Part shown: piece by piece, positions 10,789-21,779 of the stretch
Layout of the letters: each line of letters opens with the position of its first letter
Position numbering within the stretch: the first letter of the stretch is position 1
Assembly: GCA_920105625.2 (NCBI GenBank)
Contig: OV050030.1
Location: 106,423,698 to 106,487,697, forward strand
Origin: Clusia tigrina
Lineage: Eukaryota > Arthropoda > Insecta > Diptera > Clusiidae
Reading direction: 5' to 3'
Length of the DNA: 64,000 nt
Program-made: the position numbers and the translations under genes
Notes under the pieces: model-generated
What the model saw: the letters and a program-made list of their open reading frames with translations, nothing else
Database searches by the model: none
What the model was told of the DNA's origin: nothing

Positions 10789-11399
10789 CACTGCGGCCAC
10801 ACGATCAATTTCTTGCCCATCAAGTCACAATACACTCATACTTTTTACAAACCCATACATATTTTTAGTACTTGATCGTTGACTTGATTACCAATTTATG
10901 TTTCAAGCGGAGAATCAATTTGGCTTTCAATCTGTCAGCGGTTTCATGTGGGTACAGAGTAATAAGTGAAAAATAATGGAAAAACCAGATTAAATTAAAA
11001 AAATGTATCAACAAATAAAAAAGGAAAAAATGAGATTTGTAGGAATTCCCCCTTGCTAGGTACCTCAGCGTGATATACAATTTCAAGCGCGGAGTTATAG
11101 CATCTCTGTATTAATATTCTTAGTGAATATATTAATGTTCTTAATACCATCGTGAACCTTTTTTTTAAATACAAGGAATAAAATAAAAATATAGATAAAA
11201 TAATATATAATAAATGTATGATAAATAAAATATTTTATTATACATACATATGTCACGACGGCATTTTGAAAATAAATTGAATACCATCTTGCCCTTCAAG
11301 TTGAATGCAACCTACATAACAGACGCAACTTGAACAGGTTTTGTCAGACAATACATGTGAGAACTTGATGGGTTAGAAATGGATCATGTGGCCACAGTG
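10789..11399 (+). mobile_element. MITE with CACTG ends and TTA target duplication, unit A
   Basis: This is a 611-bp nonautonomous DNA element. The left end begins CACTGCGGCCACACGATC, and the right end reads in reverse CACTGTGGCCACATGATC. The inverted match continues through the attTcttgcccatcaagt-like stretch for about 37 bp. TTA flanks both sides (10786-10788 and 11400-11402). CACTG ends with 3-bp duplications suggest the CMC (CACTA/Chapaev3-like) group; Harbinger also makes 3-bp TTA/TAA duplications, so superfamily assignment is tentative. It carries no coding capacity. Confidence 0.6.
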
Positions 11400-11560
11400 T
11401 TAGGTTTTCAGTATTAGACTTAAATTGCTTAAATTTCCACAGCTTTTGAGTAAAATAGAGACACCTTCATTCGAGTGGTTTAAAATACTCAAAATTTATT
11501 AAAATAATGGAATATCATTCAATTGCTTATAAAATATGTTTTAATAAAGAATAAGTTCAA

Positions 11561-11686
11561 TAAATATACTGAATATAAGTAAAAACCAATTTAATTCATA
11601 AAACACAAATGTATAAATTTTTATTTACATTCATAAATAGTTCATTAAGCAAAACAGATTTTCATAATTTTACACCATTGGGGTCT
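11561..11686. repeat. Left arm of ~130-bp inverted repeat
   Basis: The reverse complement of this stretch closely matches 12790-12923, from ggggtc through the ctgaatataa end. The arms flank about 1.1 kb spanning the unit A/B boundary. Equivalent arms recur at each unit boundary, for example near 19130-19255 paired with 20390-20515. Confidence 0.75.
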
Positions 11687-12238
11687 GGCTTAAAAATTTG
11701 AAAATCAGGCTTGTTATGAAAACTGAATCGGTTCGGTTTGGGTTTTGAAACTAAACATAGGTGTTCTGAAAATAGAATTTTCGATTTTACATTCGATTTT
11801 TGTCATTTCGTTGTGTTTTTCCGTGGTAAAAGATAAAACTTTGTGCACAATGTAAGTAAAATAAGTAAATATTTTCTGAAATTGCATTTATTTTAATAAA
11901 GGAGGAAACACAAGAGACAATAGAAATGTGATGCAATTAATTGGAATTAATAAACCTATAGTAAAAAAAAAGTTTATTAACATTTTTTTTATTTTTCCTC
12001 TTTATTTATATTCTGCTATATTAAGAGTGCAATCATTTGTTGCAGTCGTATATTTTTTTCCTGTTTGGATTCTGGAATACCTTTTATGTTTCTTGCTCTT
12101 ATTAATCTGTCAGCTGCTCTGCTGAATGCGCGGTGGAACAGTTATGAGGTAAATATGGCGCTGCCTCATATTCGTAGAATTTGGACCGCTGATACGGGGA
12201 ATTGAGATATAGCAGGAAAGTGAAAATCAGTGGATTGA

Positions 12239-12246
12239 TATATAAG
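12239..12246 (+). promoter_or_regulatory. TATA-like box upstream of the exon-like segment
   Basis: TATATAAG is followed by acacagacaagtca and, about 60 bp on, a TCAGTA-type initiator-like motif. It is conserved at the same place in units B, C and E. It could drive a transcript crossing the acceptor and donor pair at 12461-12532. No transcript evidence exists in the sequence itself. Confidence 0.25.
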
Positions 12247-12466
12247 ACACAGACAAGTCAATAACGGTCTCTTTTGAATTTTTGAAATAGGAAGGTGTCA
12301 GTATTGTTCAGTGTAGGGAGTCAATCGTTTCGTCGGTTGCTGTGGTTTTTTATGGAAATTGGGAAAAAAGTCTAGTGTGGATGTTAGTCTGTGCCGAAAA
12401 TCAATATAAAATATTAAAAAATACGGTTTTATAAGTGATCAATTTGAACAAAATATCAATTTCCAG

Positions 12467-12526
12467 CTCCTTTGAACTTTAGTAGTTATTGAAAGCGCCT
12501 AAAATAACCGCAGAAAAAAATATGAG
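12467..12526 (+). other. Exon-like segment between TTTCCAG and GTAAGT, unit B
   Basis: The acceptor-like tatcaatttccag ends at 12466 and the donor GTAAGTTTTT starts at 12527. Together they frame 60 bp that end in ATGAG. The pair recurs in units C and F, and unit E begins within this segment. It may be an exon of an ancient transcript or transposon gene, or a coincidence. Confidence 0.3.
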
Positions 12527-12688
12527 GTAAGTTTTTACCGGGGTAGAGTTGGTATTGCCGCGAGCATTTGAATAGAAAAAAAGGATATATCGGTGTGCAA
12601 TGTGTTTTTTTACTACTGGTAATTTTGTGTTAGCTGCTTACGGGCTTTCGTCGATTCATCTAATAAAAATACATAGAAATGAAAATTG

Positions 12689-12739
12689 TTTCTCAACGAA
12701 ATTATTGACAAGACAAGTTGCACACAGTAGTTTTAATTG
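12689..12739. repeat. Left arm of ~50-bp inverted repeat
   Basis: The stretch running from tttctcaacga to agttttaatt matches, in reverse complement, 13772-13822 at most positions; the shared core is attgacaagacaagttgca. The arms bracket about 1.1 kb including the hammerhead, so they may be termini of a nonautonomous DNA element. They interleave with the 11561/12790 pair. Confidence 0.65.
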
Positions 12740-12789
12740 CGTATGTAATAAATTCGTTGAGAAATAATCTTCATTTTCACAGAATTGCC

Positions 12790-12923
12790 GACCCCAATTG
12801 TGTAAATTATTAAAATAGGTTTTGCTTATTGAACTATTTATGTATGTAAATAAAAATTGGTACATTTGTGTTTTATAAATTTAAAACACAATAAATTGGT
12901 TTTTATTTATATTCAGTATATTT
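12790..12923. repeat. Right arm of ~130-bp inverted repeat
   Basis: This is the partner of 11561-11686. It starts gaccccaattgtgtaaa and ends near attcagtata. Confidence 0.75.
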
Positions 12924-13654
12924 ATATAATCATTTTCTTTTCCACTGAATTGACGATTACTGACTTACTCACATTTGCATACGGAATACGGCTAAAAAGT
13001 GATATCAATGTGTTTAATTTCATATTAATTACATTGTTTAGTTATTCTTTTTATTATACACTTTTACTTTAAGTTTTATTATTCTATACAACACTGTCAT
13101 TGAAGACAAGAAAAAAAGAGAATGTCAAGAAAATGGAAAATACTACAGTTTGCCAACGACACAGGTAAAACACAGAATATCTATAACCACGTTCGAATCT
13201 AATGGTGTTTTTTGTCGAGTCGCCCCCACCGAAGTCAACTCGCCGCGACGACTCTCAATTCTAACTCTACACAATGTCTACTAACGAATCTTCACAAGAA
13301 ATTGTAAACTTTATAGAATATATCCTAAAAAGTTAGTGTTGATCAGGCTTAATTAGCCTGTCCACTAAAAAAGTAATGTACTATGATACCACTGAATTGT
13401 AATAAAATAGAAAGAGAGACCTAACGGAACAAATGAGGGATATTAATGAGACAGAGTTGATTAGAGTAGGTGGAATGAGACAGTACATGGACAGAATTTG
13501 ATCAGTCAGTTCACCACCTGCAGTTAGCCTAGTTGTCTAGATGGACAGATTACAACCGCTGAAGGCCCAGTATCCATTTCAGGGCGGGTTCCTAGTTGAT
13601 TTGCTGTTGATTTCTGAGACATAATAAAAAATGCTTGTGGAAAAAATTACCTTT

Positions 13655-13726
13655 TATTGAAAAATCTCTGATGAGGACAAGTGGCGTGTCCGAAATAGGT
13701 ATAAGATCTGCCAAAATGTTTCAATA
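13655..13726 (+). ncRNA. Hammerhead ribozyme, type I with very short helix III, unit B
   Basis: This is a predicted self-cleaving RNA. The core CTGATGA (13668-13674) is followed by helix II (GGACA 13675-13679 paired with TGTCC 13687-13691, 7-nt loop) and GAAA (13692-13695). Helix III is minimal: TAGGTA (13696-13701) gives one or two pairs plus the conserved A-U pair, with cleavage predicted after TA at 13703. Helix I is formed by ATCT (13664-13667) with AGAT (13704-13707). An asymmetric internal loop follows, then eight more pairs (TATTGAAA 13655-13662 with TTTCAATA 13719-13726). All catalytic-core positions are present. The 72 nt are identical in units A, B, C and E. Hammerheads with short helix III are known from satellite DNAs, Penelope-like elements and retrozymes. 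Activity is not demonstrated, and a dimeric fold may be needed. Confidence 0.82.
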
Positions 13727-13771
13727 ATTCTCCTTCTGAAAATGATTACGGTGGCATAAACACACATATAC

Positions 13772-13822
13772 AATTGCAACTACCCTATGCAACTTGTCTT
13801 GTCAATAAATTCATTGAGAAAT
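13772..13822. repeat. Right arm of ~50-bp inverted repeat
   Basis: This is the partner of 12689-12739. It contains tgcaacttgtcttgtcaat. It lies about 50 bp beyond the hammerhead. Confidence 0.65.
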
Positions 13823-14639
13823 AATCTTCATTTAAATTAATTATATTAAAATATATTTAATTACATACGGTTGTAAATTTTGCACAATTTCAATGCAGAC
13901 ATATTCATGAGCGAATAAAGAAAACAGCAGATTTATTGTGTATTGTCATATTTCGGTAATCAATGTATCATTCAACTTTGCTATGCTATGTTATTTTATG
14001 TTTGGGTAACTGCACTTTTTCGATTGCGACTACCTAAAAGGTGTGCCCTGGTTGATAACATATATATTGAATAACCTACCAGTACTTAACATTAAGATGG
14101 CGAAGCTGTTTGTGGCAAGAATATACATATGTTCTGTGTGTAATTAAGCAGCAAGTCCCCCACAAAATGTATAACATAGTAATATATTACAACAACACGT
14201 TTTTAATTTTATTTTATTAATAAAAATGGAGTTATATTAATTAAATGTGGATAATATGAAAAAATGAACGTTTACAAATACGGGGATTTAAAATAATATA
14301 TTAAACAAAGTGTCAAGGAAGTGACACTTGGTTATTACATGAAAAGGTGCGTTGGAAAATAGTAAAAAATGGAAATTGATTTTATGCTATGCGTTGATTT
14401 CAAATTGATATGTGTTTTTAGCTTGGTTTAGATTTTGAGTTAAAAGTATAACATAAAGACAAGGACATCAACAAGATTAGTGCATACGTAACCTTGTGAA
14501 TGCGTAGTGCGGTAGCAACTTGTAGCTATTCTATATAGTTAAACAAGGAATTCAAATAACACACGGTAGTGGTCCTCAACCCGCCACACTGCATCGGGTG
14601 GGGCCACACTACAGAACAAAAACTCCAACTCACCATTTT

Positions 14640-15115
14640 TGTTCCTTTCCGCCGGGCATCCTCCTCCTCGACGACAAGCGAGCCCGCTGCATAATTTCCG
14701 CCTTAGCCTAACAAACTGCACATAACTAAACATTATACTTTATATACTTAAATACATAACATATACTTAATAACTAAAATAAATAACATATACTTACAAC
14801 TAATTATTTTTTTTTATCTCTACTTATTCTTGATGAGGCGGGCGGCAGCTTCCTTTTACCTTTAATTGCACCCAATGTTGTTGTACCACTCACAAAATAC
14901 TGCCTCTTCAGTCTTTGAATTTGAAATCGTCTCCTCGATATTTTTTTCTGACTTTTGTTGCAGGTCTGCAATTTATCTTTTACGAGGCGCACTATATATA
15001 TTTTTTAAAATTTTAGTTTCAATTTAACTTTCCTTCTCATAATACTCTTCCCTTATTTACGTTACTCAACTCCCGCTACCGGACTCATCCGACAAAAAAT
15101 TCAAACTGAACAGAG
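14640..15115 (-). other. Segment present in units B and E only, with a basic open stretch
   Basis: Unit A jumps across this interval, and unit C keeps only its first ~65 bp. On the minus strand 14804-14992 is open for 62 codons and gives a very basic peptide (KSQKKISRRRFQIQRLKRQ, later KGKRKLPP). I do not recognise the family. It could be the C-terminal basic part of a transposon-encoded accessory protein. The same segment is at about 57355-57830 in unit E. Confidence 0.35.
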
Positions 15116-16160
15116 ACCGTTTTTTTTCCTACCACCGCCTTAAATGTCTTAGCTTTTTTTTTTTTAAACCGTTCCTTTCCTATTTCCTTGGCCTCCTTCG
15201 CTATTCCATCATTGACCGCTTCAGCGGTCAAGTCGGTCAGTCAACTCACTTTTGAATTTCGACTAGTCTGAGGCAGCGCCATCTCTACCTCAGAATCGTC
15301 ACTAGGTTTTTGACTGGCCGCATTCACTAGAAAAGCGGACAAGTGGAAGCAAGAAAAGAAGAAAAAAAGAAAAATAAAAAAAACGAACATACAGACGGTG
15401 GCGGCTAAAGGAACGATCGCAACATATTATACTATTATTATTATTATTATTACTTTTATTATTCCTAATAATAAACTATTTGAAAAAACATATACACTTT
15501 AATTTTGTTTGCACAACTGATTCATTCAATTTAACATTGCAATTTAAATGAAATATTTGTGCCAATAAATTTGTAATATATTGTTATATATATTTAAGTC
15601 GCCGAAAAATGTTGCATATAAAATGATAAATGCTGCTTTGTTTAATATTTCACAGCAATGTTTCCTTTTTTTTTTACAAAATGTATGCTAGTTTGACATT
15701 TCTCTTAGCAACCAAACTACTGTGTGGTAGATGCGCAGAACGAACATTTTTGTACACCACTTTGCGCAATCTCTGTTTGGTAATAGATTTTTGTTTTGTT
15801 TCGCTACGTTTGTTTTGCAAGACTAACTGCCATATGACAGTTTATGTGTATTTTGTCAGATCACAAGACACAAAACTTTTATACTCCAAATTCTAAATTC
15901 ATTGTGTCTTTGAATAAGCTGTCATGTTACCAGAAAGCTATTGCACTATAACAGCGGACTGTAATGATGATTTGACATGATTTCCCACATAAACGCAAAA
16001 ATGGGAGACAGTAAAGTGTAAGTAATATTTATTATTCTTAGATATTTAAATTTTATTGTTATATTACTTTTAACATTTACAGAAATAACCAGAAACATGA
16101 AAGAACTCTTCCTGAGTTCTTGGGAAACGCTCAGCATGACCCTTCACTCGCATTAGCAAA

Positions 16161-16388
16161 TCAACAATTTCTCGACTTGCTCGAGACATTGAAGGCTGGT
16201 TCATAGCAGCTTTCTAACAATGACATGGTAACAAGAAATTGAACGACGCCAGGATTGTGAATGGCAGTTTTGTTTTTTGGGTATCGTGGCAGGAGATTCC
16301 AGGCCAAATCTTTTGGAAGGCGCAAATCTTTCAAGAACGCTGCTTCCAGCTTACAAAATGGGTTACTGTCATCCCTTAATGACCTCAA
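16161..16388 (-). pseudogene. PIF/Harbinger-like N-terminal relic, unit B
   Basis: This is the shorter homologue of 8575-8877, open for 75 codons. It differs at a few residues, such as FLKDLRL instead of FLKDFRL. It is identical to the unit E copy at 58875-59102. Confidence 0.4.
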
Positions 16389-17284
16389 GAACCTCCTATT
16401 CTCAAATTTTTCTTTCTTCTTTGCCGCTAATATTTACACAAAACATACCAAACTTGGATTTCATTGTTATTATTTATTATTTATTTATTAATTCTACATA
16501 AAATAATTTCTTAAACATTTTTTCCACTCCTGCAGGTTCTTTTCAGCTCCTCTTGATGTGGTGTCAAAATTACTTTCATATGACACAATTTTCGACAGAA
16601 AATTTTTTTATAATACGCTTTCCTGACAAATGTAGAATATTCTATCATATGACAGAAATGTTATTTTGTCAGACAAATAGAATTAGAACGTGACGGATGT
16701 GTTTTTAATATTTTAGTTTTATTTAATTAATAAAAAATGAATGATGTTCTTTCTATATTAATTAATCCTAAAATATTATATTGTTAAAAGCGCAACCACT
16801 ACTTTTTTCGTTTTTATTACCTTTTCTCTTTATTTTCATATCTTTTCATTTTATTATTATATGCAAGCAAATTGGAGCAGGCGATAAATATCTGTTTCGA
16901 CAGACGCTCTTCTTCTGTTTCTTCACGTTAAGACTAATCGCAACATACGAAGGTTTTGTAACGATGCGTTTTTTTGGTTTCGTTGCGATTGTTTCGTCAA
17001 GACTAATCGGTCGTTAATCGGGCCCTAAGTATGGATTAATTACTAACTTGGGGGTTACACGTTCAATTTTTGACTTTCAAGTTGGAATAAACAAACTTTT
17101 TACTAACACACTCACACTTTTAGAAATTGACCACCTACTTGACCACCTACCATCTTGACGGTCATTTAAACAGCTGATCACAATTCTTATAAAATAGATT
17201 TCGTGTTTCATTTTACAAAGATTCTTCCTCAGTAAAACGATAGATAAAACTAATAAAAACAAGGAGAATTGCATCTTAATTTAG

Positions 17285-17359
17285 ATGGCTACTTGTGATG
17301 CAAAATATACATTTACAGCAGTCAGTATTGGAAGCTATGGCAGCGAAAGCGCCGGCGGT
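17285..17359 (+). pseudogene. PIF/Harbinger DDE-domain exon relic, unit B
   Basis: This is the same exon-like fragment as in unit A, but the presumed catalytic Asp in SDGG is Ala (SAGG) and YTFIAV is YTFTAV. The donor-like GTAAG is kept. Confidence 0.5.
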
Positions 17360-18392
17360 AAGATACAAAAATATAATTTTTATAAAAATTTATGCTACAC
17401 GAAATTGCACGCTTGTGTGCTCCAGTTTATATTGACATGGATAAACTGGGCCAAAGAATTATCCACAGTGGCGTGCCGGACTGGATAGGTTAAGGTCACT
17501 GACATGAAATGCTCGCTGAAGTGGATTGAGTGCGCTTGGTTTGCGAGGAAAATATGCAAATTATTTCTTCTATGAAGGGATAGTGCCATTTTAACAATCC
17601 ATTAAAAAAAAATAATTATTCGTCATACATAACCATAAAATAATTCTTTTAACTCATTTATTAATTTTTGAATTAAATATTCTTATATAATAAAAAATTA
17701 AAATAGTCACTATTTGGATCCGATGGGGCTGCCGCGATCGTTTTGGTAATTTCTACAATTGACCTCATTTTTTGTTGGGACCCATTTCTTCCAGGGAATG
17801 CTCCACAAATTTCTCATAGCTGTGGGCGTGGGGATCTCTCACTCTATCCTTTGATTTTGGAAAACATCCGAAACCTGTGACAGAGTCATCACAGTCTTGC
17901 GATTACGCTGGCGCGATGCTTGGGACATTGAAGGCGGTGCTGGCAACGGATTCGACAATTCCGAAGAGAGAAGATTTGACGAGTCATTTGTCAAGTCAGA
18001 TGTCGATTTATTTTAGAAAAAACCATTTACTTCTTTGGCTGCATGTGCATATGCAGGAAGTCCAAATGCTGGAAGTGATACCACGTACACTATGGAACTA
18101 CACCACTCTCGGAAGCACCAGTGGTTTGACTCAACTCCCTTCCGTAGTTACAGCAACAAAAGCGTTCAAAAGTGCCTAATGTCATCGGATCATTTACAAA
18201 CGCTACTGAAAATTCTGCAGCATTCAAAAATTTTTCTCGTCGTTCGTATATGTTCGTTTTGTCAATAAGAGACTAATCGCTCACATTGATTTACATACAG
18301 TTTGAAAGCAGCTGTTCGCTAGAGAGCTATTGTTTTGTTACGCTACCTTTGTTGCGTCAAGAATAAACGGGGCTTAACCGGACCTGTCATTA

Positions 18393-18970
18393 CACTGCGG
18401 CCACACTCATACTTTTTACAAACCCATACATATTTTTAGTACTTGATCGTTGACTTGATTACCAATTTATGTTTCAAGCGAAGAATCAATTTGGCTTTCA
18501 ATCTGTCAGCTGTTTCATGTGGGTACAAAGTAATAAGTGAAAAATAATGGAAAAATCAGATTAAATTAAAAAAATGTATCAACAAATAAAAAAGGAAAAA
18601 ATGAGATTTGTAGGAATTCCCCCTTGCTAGGTACCTCAGCGTGATACACAATTTCAAGCGCGGAGTTATAGCATCTCTGTATTAATATTCTTAATGACTA
18701 TATTAATGTTCTTAATACCATCGTGAACCTTTTTTTTAAATACAAGGAATAAAATAAAAATATAGATAAAATAATATATAATAAATGTATGATAAATAAA
18801 ATATTTTATTATACATACATTGGTCACGACGGCATTTTGAAAATAAATGGAATACCATCTTGCCCATCAAGTTGAATGCAGCCTACATCACAGACGCAAC
18901 TTGAACAGGTTTTGTCAGACAATACATGTGAGAACTTGATGGGCAAGAAATGGATCGTGTGGCCACAGTG
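18393..18970 (+). mobile_element. MITE with CACTG ends, unit B copy (internal deletion)
   Basis: This 578-bp copy lacks 33 bp of the left inverted repeat: after CACTGCGGCCACA it jumps to ctcatac. The right end and the TTA duplication (18390-18392 and 18971-18973) are intact. Unit E shares the deletion. Confidence 0.6.
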
Positions 18971-21071
18971 TTAGGTATTCAGTATTAGACTTAAATTGCT
19001 TAAATTTCCACAGCTTTTGAGTAAAATAGAGATACCTTCATTCGAGTGGTTTAAAATATTCAAAATTTATTAAAATAATGGATTATCATTCAATTGCTTA
19101 TAAAATATGTTTTAATAAAATAAGTTCAATAAATATACTGAATATAAGTAAAAACCAATTTAATTCATAAAACACAAATGTATAAATTTTTATTTACATT
19201 CATAAATAGTTCATTAAGCAAAACAGATTTTCATAATTTTACACCATTGGAGTCTGGCTTAAAAAATTGAAAATCAGGCTTGTTATGAAACCTGAATCGG
19301 TTCGGTTTGGGTTTTGAAACTAAACATAGGTGTTCTGAAAATAGAATTTTCGATTTTACATTCGATTTCAAATTGGTCAGCGTACTGTGCCAGTTTTGTC
19401 ATTTCGTTGTGTTTTTCCGTGGTAAAAGATAAAACTTTGTGCTCAATGTAAGTAAAATAAGTAAATATTTTCTGAAATTGCATTTATTTTAATAAAGGAG
19501 GAAACACAAGAGACAATAGAAATGTGATGCAATTAATTGGAATTAATAAACCTATAGTAAAAAAAAAGTTTATTAACATTTTTTTTATTTTACCTCTTTA
19601 TTTTTATTCTGCTATATTAAGAGTGCAATCATTTGTTGCAGTCGTATATTTTTTTCCTGTTTGGGTTCTGGAATTCCTTTTATGTTTCTTGCTCTTATTA
19701 ATCTGTCAGCTGCTCTGCTGAATGCGCGGTGGAACAGTTATGAGGTAAGATGGCGCTGCTTTATATTAGTAGAATTTTGACCGCTGATACTGGGAATTGA
19801 GATATAGCAGGAAAGTGAAAATCAGTGGATTGATATATAAGACACAGACAAGTCAATAACGGTCTCTTTTGAATTTTTGAAATAGGAAGGTGTCAGTATT
19901 GTTCAGTGTAGAGAGTCAATCGTTTCGTCGGTTGCTGTGGTTTTTTATGGAAATTGGGAAAAAAGTCTAGTGTGGATGTTAGTCTGTGCCGAAAATCAAT
20001 ATAAAATATTAAAAAATACGGTTTTTTAAGTGATCAATTTGAACAAAATATCAATTTCCAGCTCCTTTGAACTTTAGTAGTTATTGAAAGCGCCTAAAAA
20101 AACCGCAGAAAAAAATATGAGGTAAGTTTTTACCGGGGAGGAGTTGGTATTGCCGCGAGCATTTGAATAGAAAAAAAAGGATATATCGGTGTGCAATGTG
20201 TTTTTTTACTACGGGTAATTTTGTGTTAGCTGCTTACGGGCTTTCGTCGATTCATCTAATAAAAATACATAGAAATGAAAATTGTTTCTCAACGAATTTA
20301 TTGACAAGACAAGTTGCACACAGTAGTTTTAATTGCGTCTGTAATAAATTCGTTGAGAAATAATCTTCATTTTCACAGAATTGACGACCCCAATTGTGTA
20401 AATTATTAAAATAGGTTTTGCCTATTGAACTATTTATGTATGTAAATAAAAATTTGTACATTTGTGTTTTATAAATTTAAAACACAATAAATTGGTTTTT
20501 ATTTATATTCAGTATATTTATATAATCATTTTCTTTTTCACTGAATACACACGGCTAAAAAGTGATATCAATGTGTTTAATTTCATATTAAGTACATTGT
20601 TTAGTTATTCTTTTTATTATACATTTTTACTTTAAGTTTTATTATTCTATACAACCGAAGGCAATTCACCGCGACGACTCTCAATTCTAACTCTACACAA
20701 TGTCTACTACAATGTTGTGTCCGTGCTGGATTTGCCTGACATCCCATCGGACGCGTCCCCAGGTGGCGGATTGGTTCTAGGGCAACGCGAACTCAAGCGA
20801 GGAGACAGAGAAAGAAGCGGCTTGATAGGCTCGTGCAGGAGAAATCCTCACGTGGCTCTGCCGGCCCTGCTGGGTCGACTCCCTCCAAAAGGCCCAGGTC
20901 GGCGGAAGTGACACCCACGGAAGCCACCGAGCATGCGGAGGGATTGACCGCTGCGGAGGTCTTTCGCGAGGTAAGCGGCGGAAGATTGTTGCTGAAAACA
21001 GCATTCCCACCTGCCCTGCAGCTGATACTGCTGGTGGCGCCACGACCCCAAAGGGTACGAGCGAAACCTCG

Positions 21072-21779
21072 GTGTCGGCTAATGTGGCGGGGAAGAATGT
21101 TGCCAATAAGCTGCAGCTTGCCAAGCCCCTCGTATCCAGCAAAACCATCTGCCCGGCGAAATCTCTGCCAGTGGCGGGTGGTGAGCTGGACTTTCGCCCA
21201 AGCACTTCCAAAGGTGCAGCCAAGCCATCGTACAGCGAGAAGGCTAACGGCCCGCAACCAATGGCGGTGATTGGGAAGCTGGGGCCTGACCATCAGCTAA
21301 CTGATGCAGAAATAAAACACTGCAAAGGTCATCTGATGCGTCGCGTCATTGCCTCCGGTCCTGAAGCTAATGCGAGGGGCTATGAGACAAAGGACGGCAC
21401 TCTACAGGTGTCGTGCGCGTCTCAGGCCAACTTTGATTGGCTCAGGGGTGCAGTCAATGACGTGCCCCCCATGGGGACCACTCGCTTCGCGGTCTATAGC
21501 GAAGCAGGCGTGTCCCTCAGGAAGGCCATCTGCTGGATTCCGGATCCCGATCTGACGACCACAGATGTCCTTTCTTGTCTGCGTGCTCAGAACCCTGGCA
21601 TCAACACGAGCCTTTGGAGAGTTCTTTCGCACACCAGGGGTAGCAACCGGGATGGTAAAGAAGGTGCTAGTCTTGTGGTGCGAGTGGATGAGGCCACTGT
21701 TGATGTCATGGTTTCTCGGTACCGGAGCCGTCTGAGTCTCTTCTTTAGGACTGTAACCTTTCATGTCTTTCCCAGATGA
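21072..21779 (+). CDS. LINE ORF1 protein (nucleic-acid-binding, DUF4780-like C-terminus)
   Basis: This is the 235-residue 3' part of ORF1. The GTG at 21072 is only where the called frame begins; the frame is open back to about 20830 and no ATG decides the start. The C-terminal half (about 75-235), with GHLMRRVIAS and later a SLVVRVDEATVDVM segment, resembles the conserved C-terminal domain of LOA-type ORF1 proteins, which bind element RNA. The N-terminal low-complexity Ser/Pro/Lys-rich part seems to lie in another frame (20833 to about 20970), implying a one-base frameshift near 20966-20985. A further switch is likely near 20790. The TGA at 21777-21779 overlaps the ORF2 ATG, suggesting coupled translation. 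Confidence 0.75.
   Translation: MSANVAGKNVANKLQLAKPLVSSKTICPAKSLPVAGGELDFRPSTSKGAAKPSYSEKANGPQPMAVIGKLGPDHQLTDAEIKHCKGHLMRRVIASGPEANARGYETKDGTLQVSCASQANFDWLRGAVNDVPPMGTTRFAVYSEAGVSLRKAICWIPDPDLTTTDVLSCLRAQNPGINTSLWRVLSHTRGSNRDGKEGASLVVRVDEATVDVMVSRYRSRLSLFFRTVTFHVFPR

Larger units (their letters stand above)
1..12466 (+). repeat. Tandem repeat unit A of the ~7.6 kb composite repeat
   Basis: This is the first of the tandem units, defined by the recurrence of its first bases (ctcctttgaactttag) at 12467, 20062, 31687 and 62777. It is 12466 bp long, or about 7.09 kb after removing the gypsy element at 584-5955 and its 4-bp target duplication. Landmarks in order are a short exon-like stretch (1-60), inverted-repeat arms near 200-470, the hammerhead (6582-6653), a (TTA)n tract (about 7839-7867), Harbinger-like relics (8575-8877 minus, 9668-9742 plus) and the MITE (10789-11399). 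Relative to unit B it lacks the stretch equivalent to about 14640-15115. Short ORFs recur in every unit but carry no convincing domain outside the relics listed separately. Confidence 0.9.
12467..20061 (+). repeat. Tandem repeat unit B, uninterrupted reference copy
   Basis: This 7595-bp copy has no late insertion and best shows the ancestral unit. It includes a segment (about 14640-15115) that is missing or shortened in units A and C but present in E. Everything from about 13190 to its end reappears in unit E at a shift of 42714-42715 bp. Order of contents: exon-like segment, inverted-repeat arms, hammerhead (13655-13726), B/E-specific segment, Harbinger relics and MITE (18393-18970). Confidence 0.92.

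Noticed and set aside
20777..21293. Long minus-strand ORFs opposite LINE ORF1
   Set aside because: These are GC-driven shadows of the ORF1 coding strand. The plus strand has the coupled ORF1/ORF2 stop-start and the domain matches.
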